From: Marinobacter sp.
GTDB taxonomy: Bacteria > Pseudomonadota > Gammaproteobacteria > Pseudomonadales > Oleiphilaceae
Length of the DNA stretch: 56,340 nucleotides
Reading direction: 5' to 3'
Assembly: GCA_018066865.1 (NCBI GenBank)
Contig: JAGPVT010000042.1
Span: 1-56,340 of the forward strand
The notes under the pieces were generated by a model, which did not search any database, had not been told where the DNA came from, and worked only from the letters and a program-made list of their open reading frames with translations. The stretch's first letter is position 1. Every line of letters begins with the position of its first letter. This document shows, one piece after another, positions 32,555 to 40,467 of the stretch. The translations under genes and the position numbers were made by a program.

Positions 32555-34132
32555 CTATCTGCGGAACATTTTGAGCATGCGATGGGTAACCCGGAAGCCA
32601 CCCCCTACGTTGATGCTGGCAATCAGCACCGCCACAAACGCCATGATTCCGACCGCGACGTTTTCTGCCTGGGCCAGGTGCAACATGGCACCAATCACGA
32701 TAATGCCGCTGATGGCGTTGGTTACACTCATCAGGGGTGTGTGCAGGGAGGCGGTTACGTTCCAGACAACCTGCCAGCCAATAAAACAGGCCAGCACAAA
32801 CACCGTGAAGTGCCTCAGGAAGCTTTCAGGTGCGTGAGCACCAACGCCATACAGCGCCGCAAGGGTGATGATCAGAACGGCGCCCTTGCCAACCAGGCTG
32901 CGGCGTTGAGATTCTTTGTGCGCGGCTGCTTTCTGTTCTGCTGAAGGCTCTTCTGTGCCCGGTGCGGGCTTGGGACTCGTTGGAGCTTGCGGTTGTGGCG
33001 GTGGCCAGGTCACATCCTGATCCAGCACAACTGTAAGACCCCGAATCACGTCGTCGTCCATATTCACCTGGGGCTGGCCGTCTTTCTCTGGCGTCAGTTC
33101 AGTCATCAGGTGGAACAGGTTGGTGGCGTACAGATCACTGGCCACCTTGGCCATGCGACTGGGCAGATCCGTGTAGCCAATCAATGTGACGTCGTGCTGC
33201 TCGACAATTTTACCGGGTTCGGTGAGTTCGCAGTTGCCGCCGCGCTCCGACGCCAGATCGACAATCACACTGCCGGGTTTCATGGATTTCACCATCTCGG
33301 CAGTGATCAGCTTCGGCGCCGGCTTGCCGGGAATCAGAGCGGTGGTGATGATGATGTCCACTTCTTTGGCCTGTTCGGCAAACAGGGCCATTTCCGCCTT
33401 GATGAACTCATCGCTCATCTGTTTTGCATAACCGCCAGTGCCGCTGCCTTCTTCTTCACCAAAATCCAGCTGCAGAAATTCAGCACCCATGCTTTCAATC
33501 TGTTCCTTCACCTCCAGCCGGGTATCAAACGCCCGCACGATAGCCCCCAGGCTGTTAGCTGCGCCCACCGCCGCAAGCCCTGCTACACCAGCCCCGATAA
33601 CCATTACCTTGGCTGGCGGCACCTTGCCTGCTGCCGTCATCTGGCCGGTGAAAAAGCGCCCGAAGTGATTGGCCGCCTCCACCACAGCGCGGTATCCGGC
33701 GATGTTGGCCATGGCGCTCAGCGCATCCATTTTCTGGGCGCGGCTGATTCGGGGCAGGCTGTCGATGGCAAAGGTGGTGATTTTGCGGGCCGCAAGTTTA
33801 TTCAGAAGTTCAGAGTTCTGGGCGGGCCAGATATAGCTGATGAGAAAGCCACCCTCCTTCATCAGATCGGCTTCATGCTTGCCCAGCGCCGGGTTATCCA
33901 TGGGTGCGCGAACCTTCAGGATGAAATCCGCGTCGCTCCACAACGAGTGGGCATCTGCAGCAATGGTCGCGCCAACGGCCTCATAGGCTTCATCACGATA
34001 GTGCGCCGCTTCGCCCGCGCCGGACTCAACCGCGACTTCGTAGCCCAGAGCAATCAGCTTGTGCACCGATGGTGGTGTCGCTGCAACCCGTCGCTCGTCT
34101 GTATATATCTCTTTCGGAATACCAATCTGCAT
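32555..34132 (-). CDS. pntA: NAD(P) transhydrogenase subunit alpha
   Basis: The protein is 525 aa. The N-terminal NAD(H)-binding domain I (MQIGIPKEI..., RISRAQKMDALSAMANIAGYRAV, VMVIGAGVAGLAAVGAANSLG) extends to about residue 385. A Pro-rich linker (about 390-425) and four C-terminal helices complete the E. coli-type single-chain alpha subunit; in many alphaproteobacteria it is split into PntAA and PntAB. ATG 34132 has AGAGGGTG upstream. It is divergent from the MarC-family gene. Confidence 0.96.
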   Translation of the reverse strand: MQIGIPKEIYTDERRVAATPPSVHKLIALGYEVAVESGAGEAAHYRDEAYEAVGATIAADAHSLWSDADFILKVRAPMDNPALGKHEADLMKEGGFLISYIWPAQNSELLNKLAARKITTFAIDSLPRISRAQKMDALSAMANIAGYRAVVEAANHFGRFFTGQMTAAGKVPPAKVMVIGAGVAGLAAVGAANSLGAIVRAFDTRLEVKEQIESMGAEFLQLDFGEEEGSGTGGYAKQMSDEFIKAEMALFAEQAKEVDIIITTALIPGKPAPKLITAEMVKSMKPGSVIVDLASERGGNCELTEPGKIVEQHDVTLIGYTDLPSRMAKVASDLYATNLFHLMTELTPEKDGQPQVNMDDDVIRGLTVVLDQDVTWPPPQPQAPTSPKPAPGTEEPSAEQKAAAHKESQRRSLVGKGAVLIITLAALYGVGAHAPESFLRHFTVFVLACFIGWQVVWNVTASLHTPLMSVTNAISGIIVIGAMLHLAQAENVAVGIMAFVAVLIASINVGGGFRVTHRMLKMFRR

Positions 34133-34290
34133 GATGCAAACACCCTCTGTTTGGACCAGTGAAACAAAAGTGAGCTACCTACATCCTAGTGCAAGTTCAA
34201 GACTTTGCCTGCCATACGTTCTGTTGCGTACGGCGGATATCCGGATAAGGCGTTATGCTTCGCGTTTTTGCACCCGCCGGGATTTTTTCG

Positions 34291-34929
34291 ATGTTCGAGA
34301 TGTTTTTCAGTACGTATATCAGCAGTACGATCCGCTTCCTGTTTTTGCTGGCCCCCTTTTTTGCGGTATCCATGTTTATCGCCTTGACTCGTGGGCTGCC
34401 CGCAGCCGAAAAAATCTCGATTATTCGCCGGGCATGCATCGCTGCCTCCGTTATGGGCGTGATATTGTTCTTTGGCGGCCCTGTGCTGTTCAGTGCCATT
34501 GGTATTACTCTGGATTCCTTCCGCATTGGTGCCGGCACGCTGCTGTTTCTGACCGCCATCAGCCTTGTCACCAGCGGCACCCGCAACCACGCCACCGGCC
34601 TGCCGGAGGAAGAGCGCGATGACATCGCTGTGGTGCCATTGGCAGTCCCGGTAATGATCGGCCCTGCCACCATTGGTGCTATTCTGGTTTACGGTGCTGA
34701 GCTCAAGAAGGTACCCGAAGTTGCCGGAGGCCTGCTGGGGTTGCTATCTGGTCTGCTGATTCTGGGTATATTGCTGCATCTGTCCGGGTATCTGGAAAAG
34801 GCCCTGGGTAAAACCGGCCTCAACATCCTCTCCAAAATCAGCGGCCTGGTACTCTCGGCCATGGCAGCGGAAATTGTTCTGACAGGCATCACTGGCTTTA
34901 TCGCCAGCACGGGTCTAATAGGAGCTTAA
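34291..34929 (+). CDS. MarC-family integral membrane protein
   Basis: The protein is 212 aa with six membrane helices. It opens with MFEMFFSTYISSTIRFLFLLAPFFAVSMFIALT, typical of the MarC/UPF0056 family, and contains VPLAVPVMIGPATIGAILV in the middle. The original link of MarC to multidrug resistance was withdrawn and its function is unknown. ATG 34291 with GGGA 8 bp upstream gives the family N-terminus. An in-frame ATG at 34255 is possible. It is followed 9 bp later by the ChaC-like gene on the same strand. Confidence 0.88.
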   Translation: MFEMFFSTYISSTIRFLFLLAPFFAVSMFIALTRGLPAAEKISIIRRACIAASVMGVILFFGGPVLFSAIGITLDSFRIGAGTLLFLTAISLVTSGTRNHATGLPEEERDDIAVVPLAVPVMIGPATIGAILVYGAELKKVPEVAGGLLGLLSGLLILGILLHLSGYLEKALGKTGLNILSKISGLVLSAMAAEIVLTGITGFIASTGLIGA

Positions 34930-34938
34930 GGAGGCGCG

Positions 34939-35502
34939 ATGTCCACCGACACCACAGAGCACAACCGAAACCGACAGGATTTCTCCGGTATCGACTCGAT
35001 CTGGTTGTTTGGTTATGGCTCGTTGATCTACAAAGTGGATTTCCCGTTCCTCGAAGAACGCCCCGCTTCTATCCAGGGCTGGGCACGTCGATTCTGGCAG
35101 GGATCCCACGATCACCGGGGTACTCCGGAAGCGCCGGGCCGAGTGGTGACATTGATTGAGCAGCCCGGGGCCAAGTGCAAAGGCATGGCGTTTCGGGTTT
35201 CACCGAAAGTATTCGAGCATTTGGATGTGCGGGAGAAGAATGGCTACCTGCGATTCACCACAACCCTGACGTTCGATAACGGCAGTCATGGTGAGGGGCT
35301 GGTTTATATTGCTACTGAGGATAACGAAGCGTTCCTTGGTGATGCTCCTGAAGCCGAGATTGCCCGTCAGATTGCTGCAGCTGTTGGCCCTAGCGGTCCC
35401 AACTCTGAATATCTGTTGAGACTTGCAGAGTCTTTGCGTGCACTAGGTGATGAGTGTACCCACACATTCTCTATTGAAGCGCTCTTAAAAGCAGACTCCT
35501 AA
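34939..35502 (+). CDS. ChaC-like gamma-glutamylcyclotransferase
   Basis: The protein is 187 aa. IWLFGYGSLIYKVDFPF is the substrate-binding YGSL motif of the ChaC/GGCT fold, and LDVREKNGYLRF carries the probable catalytic Glu. ChaC enzymes cleave glutathione to 5-oxoproline and Cys-Gly in the cytoplasm. The gene is 9 bp after the marC-family gene and likely co-transcribed. Its 3' flank carries the large GGA-loop inverted repeat at 35530-35632, 27 bp after the stop. Confidence 0.88.
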   Translation: MSTDTTEHNRNRQDFSGIDSIWLFGYGSLIYKVDFPFLEERPASIQGWARRFWQGSHDHRGTPEAPGRVVTLIEQPGAKCKGMAFRVSPKVFEHLDVREKNGYLRFTTTLTFDNGSHGEGLVYIATEDNEAFLGDAPEAEIARQIAAAVGPSGPNSEYLLRLAESLRALGDECTHTFSIEALLKADS

Positions 35503-35529
35503 GCTGGATACGCAGCTCCTAAAAAGCAG

Positions 35530-35632
35530 CCGGGGAAGAAGCACTCTCCGAAACTGTGCGGAGCCATGGATGGCGGAGCCAAGCGTACACGGACGTATTC
35601 ACAGCGTGTTTCGGAGAGTGCTTCTTCCCCGG
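35530..35632 (+). repeat. large inverted repeat with two GGA-loop hairpins, copy 1 (candidate CsrA/RsmA-binding 3'-UTR element)
   Basis: The 25-nt arms (35530-35554 and 35608-35632) are perfectly complementary. The 53-nt core between them holds two small hairpins: GCCA-TGGA-TGGC (35563-35574) and TAC-ACGGAC-GTA (35586-35597). Both GGA triplets (35568 and 35591, 23 nt apart) are in CANGGANG context. The core matches the core of copy 2 (53131-53238, opposite strand), while the arms do not. It lies 27 nt after the ChaC-like stop codon, in the sense direction, and ends 5 bp before the convergent exporter gene. It could also serve as a bidirectional transcript end. Confidence 0.75.
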
Positions 35633-35637
35633 TTGCG

Positions 35638-36555
35638 TCAGGCCTCCACCGAAGCGGCTCGGGGCTCCTCTCGAGCGGCAGGATTAAACCCTCTGGGAGG
35701 TGAATTGCGACGCTGGTTCAGGCCAATCAGTACCAGTGGCACAACAACCATCAGGCTACCTACTAAGAACCACCAATCCGGCACTTCGTTAAACCAGATC
35801 CAGCCGATACCCACAGCCCAGATCAGCCCGGTATATTCCGCACTGGTCACTTGATTTGCATCTACCTGACGGTAAGCCAGCAACACGGTTATGTTGTAGC
35901 CGAGAATAAACACTGCGGAGCCGGCAGCGGTAAACAGAATCTCTGGATGCCAGGTCGCACCCTGCTGCCACTCCCAAATCGCAAGTAACGCAGACGCAGG
36001 AATAACCAGCAAGTAGTTGAGAAACAGCTTATACACCGTCGTCTGGTTCTTCGGCAGCTTGCGAACCATCACCGCGTTAATAGCCAGTGTGAGCGCGGAC
36101 CCCAGAGCCGCTATGGCAGCCCAGTTGAACTCTACCGGGCGCAGGATAACGATGATGCCGGCAAAACCACTGAATACCGCAAACACACTCAGTGGTGTGA
36201 GGGATTCCCGGAAGATGACCACGGAAAACACCATCACCAGAATCGGCGCTGCGTAAAACACTGCGTTGGCCGTGGCCAGGGGCAGGTTACTCAGGGCCAC
36301 GATCATGCACAGGAGGCCCACCAGATGAATGTGCGCCCGCATCGCGTGTATTTTGATGCCGGAAAACAGGTTGTTGCGGTCGATCTTGCGCGCCAGTGGC
36401 AGCAGGAGCGCAAGAGTGAGCATGCAGCGTACGAACGCAAACTGGAAAATTGGTGCGCCCGGCTCCATCAGCTTGATAAATACGTCCGAGACCAGCGCCA
36501 TGGCGTTGCCTAACACAAGCAGAAGTATTGCGCTGTTTACGGTTTTGCCTGACAT
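35638..36555 (-). CDS. EamA-family (DMT) membrane exporter
   Basis: The protein is 305 aa with ten hydrophobic helices in two EamA repeats (about 5-140 and 150-285). Typical segments are LATANAVFYAAPILVMVFSVVIFRE and VTSAEYTGLIWAVGIGWIWFNEVPDWW. The C-terminus is short and basic. DMT members export metabolites or drugs; the substrate is unknown. ATG 36555 has AGGAAAG. It is divergent from a LysR-family gene, 123 bp apart, which may control it. Confidence 0.88.
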   Translation of the reverse strand: MSGKTVNSAILLLVLGNAMALVSDVFIKLMEPGAPIFQFAFVRCMLTLALLLPLARKIDRNNLFSGIKIHAMRAHIHLVGLLCMIVALSNLPLATANAVFYAAPILVMVFSVVIFRESLTPLSVFAVFSGFAGIIVILRPVEFNWAAIAALGSALTLAINAVMVRKLPKNQTTVYKLFLNYLLVIPASALLAIWEWQQGATWHPEILFTAAGSAVFILGYNITVLLAYRQVDANQVTSAEYTGLIWAVGIGWIWFNEVPDWWFLVGSLMVVVPLVLIGLNQRRNSPPRGFNPAAREEPRAASVEA

Positions 36556-36678
36556 GTTTTCTTTCCTGATATCCGGGTATGAATAAAGCGCGCACGTAGA
36601 GGGTGGAAGTCTTAGGCTACTTACGTTTTAATATCCGATAAAATGATGTTTATTGCTCAGGTATTAGAAAAATAGATA

Positions 36679-37626
36679 ATGAAGCTGCCTCCTCTCAAAG
36701 CCTTACCCGTATTTGAAGCGGTTGCCCGCCTCAACAGCTTTTCCATGGCTGCCCAAGAGCTAGCGGTAAGCCAGAGTGCGGTGAGCCATCAGATCAAACA
36801 GCTGGAAACCTATCTGGGTGAAAAACTGTTCTGGCGCAGTGGCCGCACGCTCGCGTTGACCGACGAAGGCCGCCAGTATCTGGACGCCATCAGCACCGCA
36901 TTGCTCCAGATTGAGCGGGCCAGTGAGCAACTGCTGGGACACGAAGAGTCACGGCTGCGGTTATCGTTGTTCAGCTCCTTTGCGGTGCGCTGGCTCGTGC
37001 CCCGATTACCGGATTTGCAGCGACTGCACCCCCAGGTAGAGCTGGCGCTGGAAATGAGCAGCGAGAACCCGGTGCTGTCCGATCGGGTTGCGGATTGTTT
37101 TATCACCATCCACAGAGATTCACCGGCCTACAGTTACGAACTCTTGTACGTGGAACGCCTCTTTCCCGTGTGCAGCCAGGACTACTGGCAGCGCATCCGC
37201 CGGGAACTGGGGCGGGAAACAGATGTAACAGGGCGCGATGAGCCCGCCATGACCACAGAGGAGATAGCCCGCTTTCCCCTGTTATCTACCCACAGCATTT
37301 ACGATAAAGCCGCAGGCGATTGGGACGCCTGGTATCAAGCGGTGGGCGAAACGATTCCTTCCGGTGCTCGCGTTCAGCATTTCAGCCATATGCTGCTGGC
37401 CCTGGAAGCCGCGCGCTTTCATCAGGGCATTGCACTGACCAACGATTACATGTTGAGCACTCGCAAGGATTCTGAGGAGATTGTGCGCTTGCCCTGCCAC
37501 CCGGTGATAACCGGCGATCGGTTCTATTTCGCCTGGAAAACCAGCCGGCGCCGGGAACGAAGCATACAACTGCTAAGAGGTTGGCTGGTCGATGAAGCCA
37601 TCAGAGGTGGTTTGAGATCTGAATAA
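36679..37626 (+). CDS. LysR-family transcriptional regulator (GcvA-like)
   Basis: The protein is 315 aa. The N-terminal helix-turn-helix reads LPPLKALPVFEAVARLNSFSMAAQELAVSQSAVSHQIKQLETYLGEKLF, with the GcvA-type opening. A type 2 periplasmic-binding-fold effector domain follows. It is divergent from the EamA exporter. The gap contains TTTTA-N8-TAAAA (36626-36643), a plausible LysR-type dyad near both promoters. The exporter is the likely target. Confidence 0.9.
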   Translation: MKLPPLKALPVFEAVARLNSFSMAAQELAVSQSAVSHQIKQLETYLGEKLFWRSGRTLALTDEGRQYLDAISTALLQIERASEQLLGHEESRLRLSLFSSFAVRWLVPRLPDLQRLHPQVELALEMSSENPVLSDRVADCFITIHRDSPAYSYELLYVERLFPVCSQDYWQRIRRELGRETDVTGRDEPAMTTEEIARFPLLSTHSIYDKAAGDWDAWYQAVGETIPSGARVQHFSHMLLALEAARFHQGIALTNDYMLSTRKDSEEIVRLPCHPVITGDRFYFAWKTSRRRERSIQLLRGWLVDEAIRGGLRSE

Positions 37627-37636
37627 TGTAAATCTG

Positions 37637-37669
37637 GCCTGTCTATCAAGAGGGGTCTTGACGACAGGC
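37637..37669. terminator. hairpin between the LysR gene and the ABC operon
   Basis: GCCTGTC...GACAGGC outer arms and CAAGA-GGGG-TCTTG inner arms form a long stem between convergent genes. There is no strong T run in either direction. Confidence 0.55.
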
Positions 37670-37686
37670 ACTGGTGTACTTTTGAA

Positions 37687-38457
37687 TCAAAGGTATTGAT
37701 AACGAAGCAACCGGTGCTTGATGCGCTCCAGAATCACCTGATCGATCACCGCCGCCAGAATTGCAATCACCAGAATGTTGGTCATCACACCGGTCATGTC
37801 CGCAATTTCGCCGGAATAGGCCAGGGATTTGCCAAGCCCGGCGCTGAACCCAACAATCATTTCCGCCGATATCAGTGCACGCCAGGCATTACCAAAAGCC
37901 AGCTGGGCCCCGGTAATCAGCTCCGGCGTAACTGCGGGGAAGTACACACGCTTCAGCATTTGTGCTTTTGACGCGCCCATTACCCGTGCCGCAGAAATAT
38001 GCACTTTCTCAACGCTTTCCGTGGCGTTCATCACGCTCAACGCTGTGGGGAAGAACGCACCAATCGCCACAACAACAATGATGGGCAGGTTACCGAAGCC
38101 CATCAGAATGAGGAACAGTGGCACCCAGGCAATCGACGGAATGGATTGCAGAATAATGATGGCGGCCTTCAGGGGGCTGCGCACCGCGTTGATCGTGCCG
38201 CCAACCAGTCCCAGCAGGATTCCGAAGAACAGTGCTGCACCGTAGCCGGCTCCGAGCCGTGTCATGCTGTTGCCAAGCCCTTCATAGAACTCGGCGCTGT
38301 TCAGCTCCTCCCACAACCGGAGAATGGCTGTGTGCACATCCGGCATCAAAAAGTCGGGCAGAAACCACGCCGCTACCTGCCAGAAAAACAGGATAAAAGC
38401 GATGGCGACAACATAAGCCCGTTTGGTTGCGACGCCCATTGTCTGGCTATTGCTCAT
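37687..38457 (-). CDS. ABC transporter permease, SsuC/TauC/NrtB type
   Basis: The protein is 256 aa with six membrane helices. The BPD permease motif is visible as a run from HISAARVMGASKAQMLKRVYFPAVTPELITGAQLAFGNAWRALISAEMI, containing the EAA loop that contacts the ATPase. It is the third gene of an ATPase-receptor-permease operon. ATG 38457 lies 2 bp after the receptor stop. Family members import nitrate, sulfonates, taurine or thiamine precursors; the substrate is not assigned. Confidence 0.9.
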   Translation of the reverse strand: MSNSQTMGVATKRAYVVAIAFILFFWQVAAWFLPDFLMPDVHTAILRLWEELNSAEFYEGLGNSMTRLGAGYGAALFFGILLGLVGGTINAVRSPLKAAIIILQSIPSIAWVPLFLILMGFGNLPIIVVVAIGAFFPTALSVMNATESVEKVHISAARVMGASKAQMLKRVYFPAVTPELITGAQLAFGNAWRALISAEMIVGFSAGLGKSLAYSGEIADMTGVMTNILVIAILAAVIDQVILERIKHRLLRYQYL

Positions 38458-38459
38458 GT

Positions 38460-39443
38460 TTAAAGCTCACGAGTCTCTTGCCAGGTCAGGTCCAGCAAGG
38501 CGTCAACATCGAAAGCTTCTTCATCAGGAAGAATGCCTTGTTTTTGCATAATGCCTGCCAGCTCTTTCATGCGGTTAATATCGGCTTCGGTCAGTTTGGA
38601 GCTGAAATCGTTGGTTTGAATGGCTTGGGCGATTACCTTTTCTGAAGGAATATCGCCTTCGTTGAGGGATTTAACAACATCTTCTTTAATGAAGTAATCG
38701 GTGATGTAAGTAGCGGCTTTCTCGGGCTGGTTTTCCAGCATTTCGATGGCGTCACGCTGGGCGTCGAGCGCAGCCCAGATCACGTCTTTGCGGTTTTTCA
38801 GAGTATTGCCGGAGGTAATCACTACCATGCATGGGAAGGGCCATACTTCACCGATTTCATAAATCTGCTTAACCGGTGCAACCAGCTGTGCAATTCGGTC
38901 ATAAGGTTCAAACAGGAAGGCGGCGTCGACTCGGCCACCCACCAGCGACTGAACCGCTACTGCCGGCGCCACGCCCATAATATTCAGGTCGTCTGGCTGC
39001 AGGCCGGCATTGGCCAACATAACGCCTTTAAGGACGATATCGGCAGTGCTGCCCTGTTTCTGGGAGGCAAGGTTGCGGCTCTTGAGGTCTGCAACCGTTT
39101 CAATGCCCGAGTCGTTGCGCACAACCAGTGAGTGGTAACCACGCTGGGCGCCGCCAACAATCTTCAGGTCGGCTCCGCGAGATGACCAGGTGAAGGCATT
39201 TGAAAAGCCCAACACGCCAATATCAAGCTGGCCCCCAACGATGCCCTTGATCAGATCAGTGCCAGAGCTGAATTCAATCAGCTTTGCATCCAGGCCATAC
39301 TTTTCATAAAGGCCCGCTTCGTGCGCGAGCATGGCTTGGGCATCGTCCATTACACGGACATAGCCCACGCGAAATTCTTCTTTGGCGGACGCAGGCACTG
39401 CAAGTGCCAGTGCCAGAACGGATGTCATAAACCAGCGAATCAT
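38460..39443 (-). CDS. ABC transporter substrate-binding protein, SsuA/NrtA type
   Basis: The protein is 327 aa with signal peptide MIRWFMTSVLALALAVPASA. The mature part has the NMT1/SsuA fold: FRVGYVRVMDDAQAMLAHEAGLYEKYGLDAKLIEFSSGTDLIKGIVGGQLDIGVLG, then DLKSRNLASQKQGSTADIVLKGVM. It binds the ligand in the periplasm. The start overlaps the ATPase stop (ATGA). The ligand is unknown; no sulfonate, nitrate or thiamine enzyme gene is adjacent. Confidence 0.9.
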   Translation of the reverse strand: MIRWFMTSVLALALAVPASAKEEFRVGYVRVMDDAQAMLAHEAGLYEKYGLDAKLIEFSSGTDLIKGIVGGQLDIGVLGFSNAFTWSSRGADLKIVGGAQRGYHSLVVRNDSGIETVADLKSRNLASQKQGSTADIVLKGVMLANAGLQPDDLNIMGVAPAVAVQSLVGGRVDAAFLFEPYDRIAQLVAPVKQIYEIGEVWPFPCMVVITSGNTLKNRKDVIWAALDAQRDAIEMLENQPEKAATYITDYFIKEDVVKSLNEGDIPSEKVIAQAIQTNDFSSKLTEADINRMKELAGIMQKQGILPDEEAFDVDALLDLTWQETREL

Positions 39444-40213
39444 ACAGTTTCTCCTGTCTCTTCGGCGTGAGCCGATGCTGTGTCAGTGTCGATCCCCAAC
39501 TTGTTCAGCACATCACGCCGGATATCGGCGAAGGCTGATAAATCGTGGGTTTTAGGTATATGGCCAAGCTCGATTTCCCGTAGCACGGTGGCAGGTCGGT
39601 TGCTGAATACCAGCACCCGGTCGGCAAGATACAGGGCTTCGTCTACATCGTGGGTAACCAGCACGACAGTAGGGCGTTCTTCTTCAATCAGATCCTTCAG
39701 AACACTTTGCAGCGTCATTCGTGTCAGTGCATCGAGCGCACCGAAGGGTTCATCCAGCAACAACACTTCAGGCCGTGCGATGAAAGCCCGGGCCAGAGCA
39801 CAGCGCTGCCGCATACCACCTGAAACCTGATGCGGGTAGTAGTGCTCGAAGCCTGACAGCTCTACCTTTGCCAGCCATTTTTGAGCCTCTGCGAACGCTG
39901 TTTGCTTCGGGGTGTTCTGAAATTCCAGTGCGAGAGCTACGTTTCCGGCCAGTGTCAGCCATGGGTACAGAGCATGTTCCTGGAATACCAGAGTGCGCCG
40001 TGGTGAAGGTTTTTCGATACGCTTGCCACCAGCGGTCAAAGTGCCAGTAGAGGGTGTTTGAAGGCCTGCGAGCATATGCAACAACGTCGATTTCCCGCAG
40101 CCAGACGGCCCGAGAAGAGCCACAATCTCTCCGGTTCTGATTGTCGTATTGAAGTGGTCAATGACGTTGAGGTCGCCAAACGACTTTGCCACTTCGCTGA
40201 ATGTCAGTTCCAT
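39440..40213 (-). CDS. ABC transporter ATP-binding protein, SsuB/TauB type
   Basis: The protein is 257 aa. Walker A is LLGPSGCGKST, the Q-loop is FQEHALYPW, the signature is VSGGMRQRCALARA, Walker B is LLLDEPFGALD and the switch His is in VLVTHDVDEAL. It powers the permease encoded two genes downstream. ATG 40213 with GGTGGG was chosen over GTG 40222. It is the first gene of the three-gene operon. The upstream 250 bp (40214-40467) hold an AT-rich promoter region and a hairpin at 40399-40427. Confidence 0.93.
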   Translation of the reverse strand: MELTFSEVAKSFGDLNVIDHFNTTIRTGEIVALLGPSGCGKSTLLHMLAGLQTPSTGTLTAGGKRIEKPSPRRTLVFQEHALYPWLTLAGNVALALEFQNTPKQTAFAEAQKWLAKVELSGFEHYYPHQVSGGMRQRCALARAFIARPEVLLLDEPFGALDALTRMTLQSVLKDLIEEERPTVVLVTHDVDEALYLADRVLVFSNRPATVLREIELGHIPKTHDLSAFADIRRDVLNKLGIDTDTASAHAEETGETV

Positions 40214-40398
40214 ATAGCCCACCGGAATATTGATATATTCTTAAATTGCATAACAATCGTATATTTTATTACTAAATGAGAGATTGAAAAAGTGTTTTAC
40301 CTACTTTTCTCTGGATGATTTCTTAGGCAGTGAACTTTGGTTGGAAAAGGCAGGGCTGGGTTATGCGAATAGAGTGGAGTGTATGGAACGTGTATTGA

Positions 40399-40427
40399 AT
40401 AACTGCCGGGCAAGGCCCGGCAGTTAT
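40399..40427. terminator. hairpin downstream of fadE
   Basis: ATAACTGCCGGGC pairs exactly with GCCCGGCAGTTAT around AAG, 41 bp after the fadE stop (minus strand). The following ATTC is a weak T tract. It lies in the gene-free gap 40214-40467. Confidence 0.6.
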
Positions 40428-40467
40428 CAGGTAAGGGCCCGCTTAAGTAGCCCTTTAATCACGTGGT

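Noticed and set aside
32987..34162. A 391-codon open frame on the plus strand opposite pntA
   Set aside because: It is a shadow of the pntA codon pattern: no recognisable domain, no ribosome site, full overlap with a certain gene.
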